64,000 nucleotides of DNA, from NCBI GenBank assembly GCA_963782605.1, contig CAWAKK010000005.1:1-64000 (forward strand), in the 5' to 3' direction. The notes beneath the pieces were generated by a model, which saw only the letters and a program-made list of their open reading frames with translations, made no database searches and was not told the DNA's origin. Made by a program: the position numbers and the translations under genes. Source of the stretch: JBDTSW01 sp963782605. Its GTDB lineage: Bacteria; Actinomycetota; Thermoleophilia; Solirubrobacterales; 70-9. Positions 52,347-60,287 of this stretch are shown in pieces. How positions within the stretch are numbered: position 1 is the stretch's first letter; the number at the start of each line of letters is the position of its first letter.

Positions 52347-53059
52347 TGGAGATCCACTACCACGGGCATAGCTGCTTCGAGCTGGAGGAAGGCGATGCCC
52401 GTGTGCTCATCGACCCGTTCTTAAAGCCGAACAATCCCGCTGCCGTCATCACGGCAGACGACGTCGAGCCCACTCAAATTCTCATCACGCACGGTCACGT
52501 GGATCACATGGCGGACGCGGTCGGCGTCGCCTCGCGCACGGGCGCGCCCCTTGCAGCGCACGTGGAGGTCGCCAACTGGATGATGGCGCGCGACCTCGAG
52601 AACGTGTCGGATCCCAACCTCGGCGGAACGGTCGAGTTCGAGGGCGGCTGGGCCAAGCTCGTGCAGGCCTTTCACTCGAACACGCTGCCCGGCTCTGATG
52701 AGACACCGTTCTCCGCCGAGGAGGGCACACCGGTCGGCCAGGCCGCCGGGTGGGTCGTCAACCTGGGAGGAACGACCGTCTACCACGCGGGGGACACGTG
52801 CCTTTTCGGCGATATGGAGCTGATCGCGCGGCGGACTCCGATCGACATCGCGCTGCTGCCGATCGGCGGCCACTACACGATGGATCGCCATGACGCCGTC
52901 GTCGCCGCGGCGTTCACCGGCGCGAGCACGGTGATCCCGATCCACTACGACACATTCCCGCCGATCGAGACGGACGCGCAGGCGTTCAAGGCCGACGTCG
53001 AGTCCGAGACGTCCGCAAGCTGCGTCGTGATGTCAGCCGGGGAAACGCACAGCGCCTAG
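52346..53059 (+). CDS. UPF0173 metal-dependent hydrolase
   Basis: A 237-residue metallo-beta-lactamase-fold protein of the UPF0173 (YtkL-like) group. Motifs: MEIHYHGHSCFELE at the start, VLIDPFLKPNNPAA, the metal motif ILITHGHVDHMADA (HxHxDH), TTVYHAGDTCLFGDM and HYTMDRHDAVVAA, closing with IPIHYDTFPPIETDAQAF. All are standard for the family. Biochemical function is not established. ATG in TGATG overlap with the preceding small gene. Confidence 0.92.
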   Translation: MEIHYHGHSCFELEEGDARVLIDPFLKPNNPAAVITADDVEPTQILITHGHVDHMADAVGVASRTGAPLAAHVEVANWMMARDLENVSDPNLGGTVEFEGGWAKLVQAFHSNTLPGSDETPFSAEEGTPVGQAAGWVVNLGGTTVYHAGDTCLFGDMELIARRTPIDIALLPIGGHYTMDRHDAVVAAAFTGASTVIPIHYDTFPPIETDAQAFKADVESETSASCVVMSAGETHSA

Positions 53060-53070
53060 CGAGCCGCCGG

Positions 53071-53076
53071 TACGCT
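53071..53076 (+). promoter_or_regulatory. -10 box (TACGCT) for the R2-like gene
   Basis: TACGCT ends 12 nt before GTG 53089, so any leader is only a few nucleotides. Confidence 0.4.
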
Positions 53077-53088
53077 CAGAGCGAAACC

Positions 53089-54027
53089 GTGGAGGCCGAG
53101 GCCAAGGAAGATCGCGTCCGGACGCTGAGCTCGATCGCGACGCGGGAGGACCTCAAGGCGACCTCGGATCCTGCGCTTCAGCCTGCCGCCGACCGCGCCG
53201 AGGCGCAGCTCCTCGACTATCGCGAGCTGTACCTGCTGTGGGAGCGCCAGCAGTGGTCGACCCAGGAGCTCGACTTCACCCAGGACCGGCACGACTGGCA
53301 TGAGCGCATCGACGCCGAGGAGCGGTTCGCTCGCATGTACGGCCTCTCCGCGTTCTTCATCGGCGAGCAGAAGGTCGCCGACGAGCTGGGCCCGATCATG
53401 CGGGCTGCCCCGACGGAGGAGCAGCGAATCTTCCTCTGCACCCAGATCGCCGACGAGGCGCGCCACGTGCGCTTCTTCGACCGCTTCTACAGCGAGGTGG
53501 GTGTGCTCGAGGGGGCCAATGACCTGCCCGCGCGACTCGTCGAGACCCGTCAGCACCTAAACGATGCCTTCCACGAGCTCTTCGATGATCAGCTCCGCCG
53601 CCGAGTAGACGCCCTCGCGGCGGATCCTGGTGACACCGAGACCCTGGTCGAGGCGATCACCCTCTACCACATGGTGATCGAGGGGGTCCTGGCACTCACC
53701 GGTCAGCACTTCATCATCGACTACAACACCGAGGTCGGCACGTTGCCGGCCTTCGTCGAGGGCTTCAGCAAGGTCGCGCGAGACGAGCATCGCCATATCG
53801 CCTTCGGCGTGCGATTCCTGACCGACATGGCGCGGGAGGACGAGCGCTACCGCGAGGCCATCCAGCGGACGCTCGCCGAGACTCTTCCGATCGCCGACGG
53901 GGTGCTCGAGCCTCCTTGGGTGGAGAACGAGGAGGATTGGGAGATCTTCGGGGCGACCAAGGCCGAGACGCACGAGTTCGCAGCCGAGTGCCTCACGCGT
54001 CGCCTCAAGGTGATCGGGCTCGCCTGA
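53089..54027 (+). CDS. R2-like ferritin-fold protein (R2lox-type oxidase or NrdB-like)
   Basis: A 312-residue di-metal ferritin-like protein related to ribonucleotide reductase R2. Candidate metal ligands: Glu in LSAFFIGEQKVADE, Glu and His in CTQIADEARHVRFF, Glu in YHMVIEGVLALTG, and Glu and His in VARDEHRHIAFG. ELDFTQDRHDW and the Ala-Leu-Thr-Gly of VLALTGQH match the R2lox group (mycobacterial Rv0233), which is an oxidase rather than a reductase subunit. No large-subunit gene (nrdA/nrdE) is adjacent, which supports R2lox. Reaction unknown. Confidence 0.8.
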   Translation: MEAEAKEDRVRTLSSIATREDLKATSDPALQPAADRAEAQLLDYRELYLLWERQQWSTQELDFTQDRHDWHERIDAEERFARMYGLSAFFIGEQKVADELGPIMRAAPTEEQRIFLCTQIADEARHVRFFDRFYSEVGVLEGANDLPARLVETRQHLNDAFHELFDDQLRRRVDALAADPGDTETLVEAITLYHMVIEGVLALTGQHFIIDYNTEVGTLPAFVEGFSKVARDEHRHIAFGVRFLTDMAREDERYREAIQRTLAETLPIADGVLEPPWVENEEDWEIFGATKAETHEFAAECLTRRLKVIGLA

Positions 54028-54474
54028 GTCCGTCCGACCGAGCCGCGTCGAAAGACATCCGATCGGAGGGCGCGGAATCACCCGAGCATATGACCGAGCG
54101 GATGATGAGGCTGCGTGGGTTGAGGGTCAGCATGGCTATCCCCCCATCAACGCCACCGCGTTGGGGCGGGAACTGAACGTGGAACCGATCGCAGATCCAT
54201 ATCCGCGTCTAACCCCCGAGCACGAATCCGAGCAAGACGCTCGGAGAACACTCGGGGGCGTTCTCGAGCCCGGCCGCGGTGAGCTGGACGCCGGCGGCCC
54301 GAAAGAGCCGTAGCGGCGCCCTGTCCCGTACCCGGCTGTCTCAGCCCGAGGTCAAGGAGGATCTCGGGCTGAGCAATCGGGTCGCTGCGGCGAGCAGGAC
54401 CTGAGGTCTGAGCGGTTTCGACCGGGCAGGCCGCGCGGCGGGAGCGCCTCTCCCTTCCGTCGTAGACTCGCCCT
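54028..54474 (+). other. 447-nt gap with two strong inverted repeats
   Basis: No gene is convincing here; the longest plus-strand candidate (54090-54176) is only 28 residues and low-complexity. Two inverted repeats stand out: an 8-bp outer arm (54213-54220/54251-54258) enclosing an inner 5-bp stem, and a perfect 11-bp arm (54340-54350/54363-54373) around a 12-nt loop that contains AGGAGG. They could be a terminator for the R2-like gene, a small RNA, or protein-binding sites. The TAGACT box for the next operon is at 54463. Confidence 0.4.
54463..54468 (+). promoter_or_regulatory. -10 box (TAGACT), leaderless, for the two-component pair
   Basis: TAGACT ends 6 nt before GTG 54475. Confidence 0.6.
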
Positions 54475-55131
54475 GTGAGCGTCAGCGCGAAGCAGGCGAG
54501 GGTCCGAGTGGTGGTGGCGGACGATCATCCGATCTATCGCGAGGGCATCGTGCGAGCGATCAAGGAGCGACCCGACCTTGAGCTGGTCGGGGAGGCCGAG
54601 GAGGGGAGGAGCGCGCTCGAGGAGATCAAGCGCGCCGGGCCCGACGTGGCCCTGCTCGACATTCGGATGCCCAACCTCGAGGGACCCCAGGTCCTAAACG
54701 CGCTCCAGCGCGACGGCATCAAGACCCGCGTCATCTTCCTCTCGGCGTTCATGGAGGGAGAGCTCGCCTACGAGACCGTCGCTGCCGGCGCCCGTGGCTA
54801 CCTCTCGAAGGAATCGGCCCGGGAGGAGATCTGCGATGCGATCGCCTCCGTTGCCCGCGGCGGCACCGCTCTTGCTCCCGAGGCCCAGGCCGGCCTTGCC
54901 GCCCAGGTGCAGGAGCGCGAGCGGACCGATCGCCAGCCGCAGCTGACACCGCGCGAGCGCGAGGTGCTCCAGCTCATCTCCGAGGGGCTCTCCGCCCCGG
55001 ACATCGGCAAGCAGATCCACCTCAGCCCGACGACGGTGAAATCGCACCTTCACAAGCTCTACGAGAAGCTCGGTGTCTCCGACAGGGCGGCGGCGGTCGC
55101 AGAGGCGATGCGCCGCGGCCTGCTCGAGTGA
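54475..55131 (+). CDS. NarL/LuxR-family response regulator
   Basis: A 218-residue response regulator. The receiver domain (about 8-125) has the acidic pocket VVVADDHPIYREG, the phosphorylation Asp in VALLDIRMPNLEG and the switch Lys in GYLSKESAREE. The LuxR-type HTH (about 155-218) is LTPREREVLQLISEGLSAPD followed by HLSPTTVKSHLHKLYEKLGV. GTG start with a leaderless box. It overlaps the kinase gene as GTGA, so the two form a dedicated pair. Target genes are unknown. Confidence 0.94.
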   Translation: MSVSAKQARVRVVVADDHPIYREGIVRAIKERPDLELVGEAEEGRSALEEIKRAGPDVALLDIRMPNLEGPQVLNALQRDGIKTRVIFLSAFMEGELAYETVAAGARGYLSKESAREEICDAIASVARGGTALAPEAQAGLAAQVQERERTDRQPQLTPREREVLQLISEGLSAPDIGKQIHLSPTTVKSHLHKLYEKLGVSDRAAAVAEAMRRGLLE

Positions 55132-55859
55132 GCGTAGTTTTCGTCGCGCTGATCGCCGCGGCCGTCGGGGCGGGCATCGTCTTGCTCGCTACCCGGCGGG
55201 ATACGCGGAGGCTCACGGAGGAGGTCGAGCGGCTGCGCGCCGAGCGCGTGACGCTGGTGTCGCAGATCCTCGACGCCGAGGAACGGGAGCGCAGCCGGGT
55301 CGCCCAAGCGCTCCACGACGACGCGCTTCAGAGCCTGCTGGCGGCGCACCAGGACCTGATCGAGGCAGCGCCTGGCCGGGCGCAGGTGACACGGGCGCAC
55401 GAGGTCGTCGGCGTCGCCATCGATCGCGTGCGCGATGCCGTCTCCGCGCTGCACCCCGTGATCCTCGAGCAACGAGGGCTCGAGCCGGCGCTGGCGGCGG
55501 TTTGCGCCCAGGCCGAGGGATCGGCGGGGCTTGAGGCCGAGTTGCGCGTCGACCCTGCGGCGGTGGGCTCAAGCGACGGCCTGGTCTTCTCCGTGGCAAG
55601 GGAGTTGGTGACGAACGCAATGAGACACTCGAAGGCAAAGCACCTCGTCGTCGCGGTCGAAGCGACCGCAGAGGCGATCGTGCTCGAGGTAAGCGACGAC
55701 GGTCAAGGGATCCCGGAGGGTCGCCGCGATGAGGCGCTCGACGAGGGGCACGTCGGCCTCGCCTCGATCCACCAGCGTCTCGACGCCATCGGCGGCACCC
55801 TCGACCTGGAGTCTCCACCGGGAGGCGGCACCAAGGCGACGGCGCGCATCCCGCGCTAG
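55128..55859 (+). CDS. DesK/NarX-type sensor histidine kinase
   Basis: A 243-residue kinase. One N-terminal membrane helix (VVFVALIAAAVGAGIVLLAT), a short coiled coil, then HisKA_3 with the phosphorylated His in RVAQALHDDALQSLLAA, and HATPase_c with VARELVTNAMRHSKA (N-box), SDDGQGIPEG (G1) and LDEGHVGLASIHQRL (G2). There is no extracellular sensing domain, so the signal may be membrane-borne or come from a partner. GTG start in a 4-bp overlap with the regulator. Confidence 0.92.
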   Translation: MSVVFVALIAAAVGAGIVLLATRRDTRRLTEEVERLRAERVTLVSQILDAEERERSRVAQALHDDALQSLLAAHQDLIEAAPGRAQVTRAHEVVGVAIDRVRDAVSALHPVILEQRGLEPALAAVCAQAEGSAGLEAELRVDPAAVGSSDGLVFSVARELVTNAMRHSKAKHLVVAVEATAEAIVLEVSDDGQGIPEGRRDEALDEGHVGLASIHQRLDAIGGTLDLESPPGGGTKATARIPR

Positions 55860-55931
55860 CACCCCCAGCCCATCCGTTGACGACTTTCGTGCGCCATGTG
55901 CATCTTCCCGTCAACGGATCTCTCGCTCCAG

Positions 55932-56016
55932 TGCCCGGGGCGGGGCTCGAACCCGCAACGCCCTTTCGGGCCGCGGCTTTTAAGGCCACTGCGTCTACCA
56001 GTTCCGCCACCCGGGC
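55932..56016 (-). tRNA. tRNA-Leu (anticodon TAA)
   Basis: An 85-nt class II tRNA on the minus strand. The acceptor stem GCCCGGG/CCCGGGC has discriminator A. The anticodon stem GTGGC/GCCGC encloses loop CTTAAAA (anticodon TAA). There is a long variable arm (GGCCC-GAAA-GGGC type) and a T-arm GCGGG-TTCGAGC-CCCGC. CCA is not encoded. It reads the rare codon TTA, which in such GC-rich genomes is scarce. Confidence 0.95.
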
Positions 56017-56100
56017 CCCGAGATCGTAGTTGTGGGCGCCTCGATGCCAGTCGTTGCTGGGCCCGCCACGGCACGGAGCAGTCAGCCGGGCGCGGTGTCG

Positions 56101-57606
56101 CTACTCCTCTACCGGCGGGGCGGCCTTGGCGGTCTCGGGCTCCGGCTCCTCCGCGGGCGGCTCGGGCGTCGGCGGCTCAGAGGGTGGTAGCGGTGGGTTG
56201 GCCGGAGGCTGGGAGTCGGTCGGTGGCTTCGGCGGGTTGGGGTTGGGGCTGGCACCGACGTAGTCGTGTCCGTTTTGGCCGTGGTGCTGCCACCAGAGCC
56301 TTGCCGCGAGCCGATCCTGTGCGAGCAGCTCGCGCAGGCGCTCGCGGCGAGCAGCGAGCAGATCTTGGCCATCGGTTTCCCCTCCGGCGTCGGGACCGGA
56401 GTAGTCGGTGCCGGGGTCCGGTGGCGTCGCTGTCGGCTCCTCCACCGCCGGCGCCTCCTTCGGTTCGCGAGGTTTTGACTCATCGTCCTCGCCTTCTTTC
56501 GTGTCATCTCTGGCGCCGGCGGGGCCGCCGGGCCCCGGGTGGCCCTGCCCCTGCGCCGAGGTGCCCTCAGCGCCGGGTGGGCTCACGGGCTCCGTGCCGC
56601 TCACGGCAGCGACGATGCTGGCGGGCGAGGGAAGCTCCGGCTCGGTGACCGCGACGGTCGCGCCCCCGGCGCCGAAGAGGGCCGCCACCGCTGCGCCGGT
56701 CGCGGCCTTCGTGCCGAGGAGGCCGGCGCCGCCAGCTGCGGCGGCGCCGCCCATCCCGGCTCCGGCGGCCCCTGCGCCGCCGGCCAGCCCCGTGCCTCCA
56801 GAACTCGCGCCTCCGGCGACGCTCGCGCCGCCACCGGACCCGCCCAGCTTCACCTCCAGCACGCGCTTCAGCAGCAGGACCGGCCCGATCGGGGCGAGCG
56901 CCGCCAGGCCGCGTGTGGTCGAGCGAAGGTGAGTGCGGTAGTCCCGGCAGTCGCTGCAGCGGCGGACGTGATGGCGGACGGCGCCTGAGGTCTTTCCGAT
57001 GCCCTCGGCTGCCGCAGCAAGCTCGAAGCGGACCTGAGAGCAGCTCAGGTCGTTGGCCTGGCTCGCCTCCGCAAGGCTGACGCGTGCCCTCACGAGCAGC
57101 GACTTGACGGCGGGCACGCTCGTCTCGAGCGTCGCCGCGATCTCGGCGTACGAAAGCGCTTCGAGCTCCCGCAGGAGCAGGGCGCTGCGCTGCGCCTCGG
57201 GCAGCTCCCGGATGTGCCGTACCAGTAGGCGAAGGTCCTCCCTTGACTCGGCGCGATCCTCGGTCGTGGCGCCGTTCGAGTGAGGATGCTCGTCGAGCCC
57301 TTCCTGTGCCTCCGGCTGCGGGCGGCGCATGTGGTTGAGGCAGCGATTGCGGGCGATCCGGTAGAGCCATGGGCGCACGTCGAGCTTTCGATCGTCGGCG
57401 AGGATCGCCGAGTGAGCTGCCGCAAAGACCTCCTGGAGCACGTCTTCGGCGTCCTCGCTCGAATGCAGCATGCCTCGGCAGAACACAAGGAGCCGCGGGC
57501 GATAACGATCGAAGAGCGCCTCGAAGGCGCGTTCGTTGCCACCCCGCAGCTGGGAGACGAGGCGTTCGTCGCGGTGGGCGCGAAGCAGTGCTCGTGGGCG
57601 GCTCAT
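56101..57606 (-). CDS. ECF sigma factor fused to zinc-finger and Gly/Pro-rich tail
   Basis: A 501-residue protein. Residues about 1-180 are an ECF sigma factor: region 2 (FEALFDRYRPRLLVFCRGML, SSEDAEDVLQEVFAAAH) and region 4 (ELEALSYAEIAATLETSVPA). Then LSCSQVRFELAAAAEG and HHVRRCSDCRDYRTH look like a ZAS-type zinc anti-sigma module (His, CxxC). About 250-340 are Gly/Ala-rich with a weak hydrophobic stretch (GAAVAALFGAGGATVAV). About 340-501 are acidic and Pro-rich, with LLAARRERLRELLAQDRLAA. The start at 57606 is used because upstream codons lack family sequence. Sigma and anti-sigma in one chain suggests self-regulation. Confidence 0.85.
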   Translation of the reverse strand: MSRPRALLRAHRDERLVSQLRGGNERAFEALFDRYRPRLLVFCRGMLHSSEDAEDVLQEVFAAAHSAILADDRKLDVRPWLYRIARNRCLNHMRRPQPEAQEGLDEHPHSNGATTEDRAESREDLRLLVRHIRELPEAQRSALLLRELEALSYAEIAATLETSVPAVKSLLVRARVSLAEASQANDLSCSQVRFELAAAAEGIGKTSGAVRHHVRRCSDCRDYRTHLRSTTRGLAALAPIGPVLLLKRVLEVKLGGSGGGASVAGGASSGGTGLAGGAGAAGAGMGGAAAAGGAGLLGTKAATGAAVAALFGAGGATVAVTEPELPSPASIVAAVSGTEPVSPPGAEGTSAQGQGHPGPGGPAGARDDTKEGEDDESKPREPKEAPAVEEPTATPPDPGTDYSGPDAGGETDGQDLLAARRERLRELLAQDRLAARLWWQHHGQNGHDYVGASPNPNPPKPPTDSQPPANPPLPPSEPPTPEPPAEEPEPETAKAAPPVEE

Positions 57607-57743
57607 GCCGTCGCGAGCGCTACCGAGTGCTGTGGCGTGCGAGATGCTGCCCAAGGGCGCGGTCCTCCCTTTCTGCCAACACGAGAATTGATTCGAAGTT
57701 TCGGTGCGGCCCGCGGAAGCCGCCGATTGGTCGCGGAACCAGC

Positions 57744-57774
57744 GCGAGCCGGGGGCACGCCACCCCCGGCTCGC
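57744..57774 (-). terminator. Strong hairpin after the RTX gene
   Basis: A perfect 12-bp GC-rich stem (57744-57755 with 57763-57774) with a 7-nt loop lies 29 nt past the RTX gene stop (minus strand). No T-run follows, so it may be a Rho-type or bidirectional structure. Confidence 0.5.
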
Positions 57775-57802
57775 CGCTTGCCCTGCCTGTGGGCTCTCGG
57801 TG

Positions 57803-58591
57803 CTATCCGTTGACGACGGGGTCGAGCTCCTCGTCGTCATCCGCGGGGTCGGGAGCGCCCCGGGCCACGTGCTCGCATGATCCCGTCGGATGCGCCGGGT
57901 TTGCGTCGGTGATCACGTCGAGCTCATCGAGGCGGGCCCGATCGTCGCCCCTCCCGCAGGTGATCTCGTCGGCCTCACCGTCGCGGGCATGGAACTTGTC
58001 GTCACCAATGCCTCCCCAGAGGGTGTCGACGCCCGCGAGCGCGACATCCGTTTGGATCAGCGCCCAGAGGTTGTCGTCCCCGGCGTGGCCAGCGATCCGG
58101 TCGACGCCCTCCTGGGCGAAGATCGTGTCGCCACCGGAGCCGCCGCGGGCGCCGTCGTCCCCAGCTCCCGCAGCCATGCGATCGTTGCCGTCGCCGCCGC
58201 CGAGGCCGTCGTTACCGGGCCCGGCGCGCACGGCATCGCCATCATCGCCGCCGCGGAGCTTGTCGTCTCCATCAGCGCCGGCGATGTAGTCGTGCGAGTC
58301 GCCACCCTGGACGCCGTCGTTGCCCTCGCCGGCCTTGACGATGTCGCGGCCGTGGCCCGCGTTGACCCTGTCGTCGCCCTTGCCGGCGCGGACGCCGTCG
58401 TTGCCAGCCAAGGCCGCAACGCGGTCGTCCCCGGCTTTGGCGCTGATTCGATCGTTGCCACGCGAGCCGACGATCCTGTCGTCGCCGTCCGTGCCGATGA
58501 TCGTAAGCGCAGCCGCGCTCGAGGCGACCACGAGCGAGACGGTGACCGTCGCCGCGCTCGTTCTCGCAAAGCCTCGTTTCAGTCCCTGCAT
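57803..58591 (-). CDS. Secreted RTX-type calcium-binding repeat protein
   Basis: A 262-residue protein with a signal peptide (TVTVSLVVASSAAAL) and then many RTX-like nonapeptides (GTDGDDRIVGSRGNDRISA, GKGDDRVNAGHGRDIV, GGDGNDRMAAGAGDDG), which fold as a Ca-binding beta-roll outside the cell. It ends in a Cys pair (ITCGRGDDRA, GSCEHVARG) and an acidic tail. Unlike most genes here, it has a Shine-Dalgarno (GGAGGT, at 58604-58599 on this strand) 7 nt before ATG 58591. No protease or lipase domain accompanies the repeats, so a structural or adhesive role is likely. Confidence 0.88.
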   Translation of the reverse strand: MQGLKRGFARTSAATVTVSLVVASSAAALTIIGTDGDDRIVGSRGNDRISAKAGDDRVAALAGNDGVRAGKGDDRVNAGHGRDIVKAGEGNDGVQGGDSHDYIAGADGDDKLRGGDDGDAVRAGPGNDGLGGGDGNDRMAAGAGDDGARGGSGGDTIFAQEGVDRIAGHAGDDNLWALIQTDVALAGVDTLWGGIGDDKFHARDGEADEITCGRGDDRARLDELDVITDANPAHPTGSCEHVARGAPDPADDDEELDPVVNG

Positions 58592-58780
58592 TCCACGCAC
58601 CTCCAGAGTGGATCTCAATTGCCTTCCATCCCGGGAACACGCCCCGCGCACCGGAAGTTGCGGTTACGGCCGAGCGATCAGCAGGGCTCGCAACGTCTCG
58701 ACCACGACGTTCGGCTCGTGGAGAAGCTGGCGCGGGGTACTACGCAAAAAATTCGGGTAGCTCCGGGCTGGGAGCCAGGC

Positions 58781-60265
58781 CTAGAGCTGCGTCCAGACCA
58801 TCTTGGTCTCGAGGTAGGCCTCGAGGTTGGCGTGGCCCTTCTCGCGGCCGATGCCCGACGCCTTGTAGCCCCCGAACGGGGCCGCGGGATCGCCGCCGCC
58901 CCACGTGTTGATGTAGACGCTGCCCGCCTTCAGCATGCCGGCGAGCTTGTGCGCCTTTGAGATGTCTCGCGTCCAGAGGCCCGCGGCGAGGCCGTATTCG
59001 GTGTCGTTGGCGCGGCGCGCGACCTCCTCGAGGTCGTCGAACGGCATCGCCACGAGGACGGGGCCGAAGATCTCCTCCCGCGCGATCGTCATCTCGTCGG
59101 AGACGCCGACAAAGAGTGTCGGGTCGACGAAGTAGCCATCGCCGTTTCCGCTCGGCCGGCCGCCTACCACCGCCTCGGCGCCGTCATGGAGGCCCGAGTC
59201 GATGTAGCCGGTGACCCGGTCGAACTGCTCCGCCGAGACGAGCGGCCCGAACTGAGAGTTGGGATCGAGACCCGGCCCGACCTTCGCGTTGCGCGCGAAC
59301 TCCGCGAGACCCTCCACGACCTCGTCGAACAGATCCGCCTGGACGTAAAGGCGCGAGCCGGCGTTGCAGGCCTGGCCCGAGTTGTAGTAGATGCCCTGGA
59401 AGGAGCCTTCGATCGCCGCGCCCAGGTCGGCGTCGGGAAGGATGATGTTGGGGCTCTTGCCTCCCAGCTCGAGCGTCACGCGCTTCAGCGCCTCGCCGCA
59501 TTTGCGGCCGATCTCGCGCCCGACTGCAGTCGAGCCAGTGAAGGCCACCTTGGCGACGCCCGGGTGGTCAACCAGCGCGGCGCCGGTTTCGCCGTCGCCC
59601 GTGAGCACGTTCAGGGTCCCCTCGGGGAAGCCCGCCTCGAGCGCCAGCTCGCCGAGCCGCAGCGCGCTGAGCGGCGTCTGCTCGGCTGGCTTCAGGACGA
59701 TCGAGCAGCCGGCCGCAAGCGCTGGAGCCACCTTCCAGATCGCCATCAGCAGGGGGAAGTTCCACGGCACGATCTGCGCGCATACCCCCACCGGCTCGCG
59801 CAGCGTGTAGCAGAGGACGTCACGAGCGGAGACCGGAAGGGTCTCGCCCTCGATCTTGGTTGGCCAGCCCGCGTAGTAGCGAAGGTGGTTGACCGACGAC
59901 GCGATATCGCTCTTCGCCGCCGCCATCGGCTTGCCGTTGTCGAGCGCGTCGAGCTGTGCCATCTCCTCGCCGTTTGACTTGATGAGCTCGGCGAGCGCAT
60001 AAATGAGGGCGCCGCGCTTCGCGGGGCTCAGCTTTTGGAGCGGGCCATCGAGGGCCTTGCGGGCGGCGTCCACGGCCGCCGCGACATCGGCGGGCCCGGC
60101 CTGAGCGACCTCGCAGATGGTGTTTCCGGTCGCCGGATCTAGCGTCTCGAAGACCCGGCCATCCTTCGCCAGAGGCCGTTCGCCCCCGATCAAGAGCGGC
60201 TGCGGCGAGCGCCGCAGAAAGTCCATGGTCTGCCCGGACAGAGCCTCGACGAGGGTCTCGGTCAT
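58781..60265 (-). CDS. NAD(P)-dependent aldehyde dehydrogenase
   Basis: A 494-residue ALDH-superfamily enzyme that oxidises an aldehyde to the acid. Motifs: VPWNFPLLMAIWKVAPALAA (cofactor-site Asn), LKPAEQTPLSALRL, VAFTGSTAVGREIG (Rossmann Gly), LELGGKSPNIIL (general-base Glu), GQACNAGSRLYV (catalytic Cys) and EEIFGPVLVAMPFDD. The C-terminal segment GGYKASGIGREKGHANLEAY is typical of the betaine/gamma-aminobutyraldehyde type. The start is fixed by a TAGCTT box 6 nt upstream. The exact aldehyde cannot be named. Confidence 0.93.
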   Translation of the reverse strand: MTETLVEALSGQTMDFLRRSPQPLLIGGERPLAKDGRVFETLDPATGNTICEVAQAGPADVAAAVDAARKALDGPLQKLSPAKRGALIYALAELIKSNGEEMAQLDALDNGKPMAAAKSDIASSVNHLRYYAGWPTKIEGETLPVSARDVLCYTLREPVGVCAQIVPWNFPLLMAIWKVAPALAAGCSIVLKPAEQTPLSALRLGELALEAGFPEGTLNVLTGDGETGAALVDHPGVAKVAFTGSTAVGREIGRKCGEALKRVTLELGGKSPNIILPDADLGAAIEGSFQGIYYNSGQACNAGSRLYVQADLFDEVVEGLAEFARNAKVGPGLDPNSQFGPLVSAEQFDRVTGYIDSGLHDGAEAVVGGRPSGNGDGYFVDPTLFVGVSDEMTIAREEIFGPVLVAMPFDDLEEVARRANDTEYGLAAGLWTRDISKAHKLAGMLKAGSVYINTWGGGDPAAPFGGYKASGIGREKGHANLEAYLETKMVWTQL

Positions 60266-60271
60266 CGCCTA

Positions 60272-60277
60272 AAGCTA
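60272..60277 (-). promoter_or_regulatory. -10 box (TAGCTT), leaderless, for the ALDH gene
   Basis: On the minus strand TAGCTT ends 6 nt before ATG 60265. Confidence 0.55.
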
Positions 60278-60287
60278 GCGCTGTCGG

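Noticed and set aside
54090..54176. 28-residue ORF in the 54 kb gap
   Set aside because: Low-complexity, no ribosome site or leaderless box, no coupling to a neighbour.
57890..58960. 356-codon open frame on the plus strand
   Set aside because: Antisense to the RTX repeats; the apparent VVA/VAA repeats are just the complement of GDD-type repeats.
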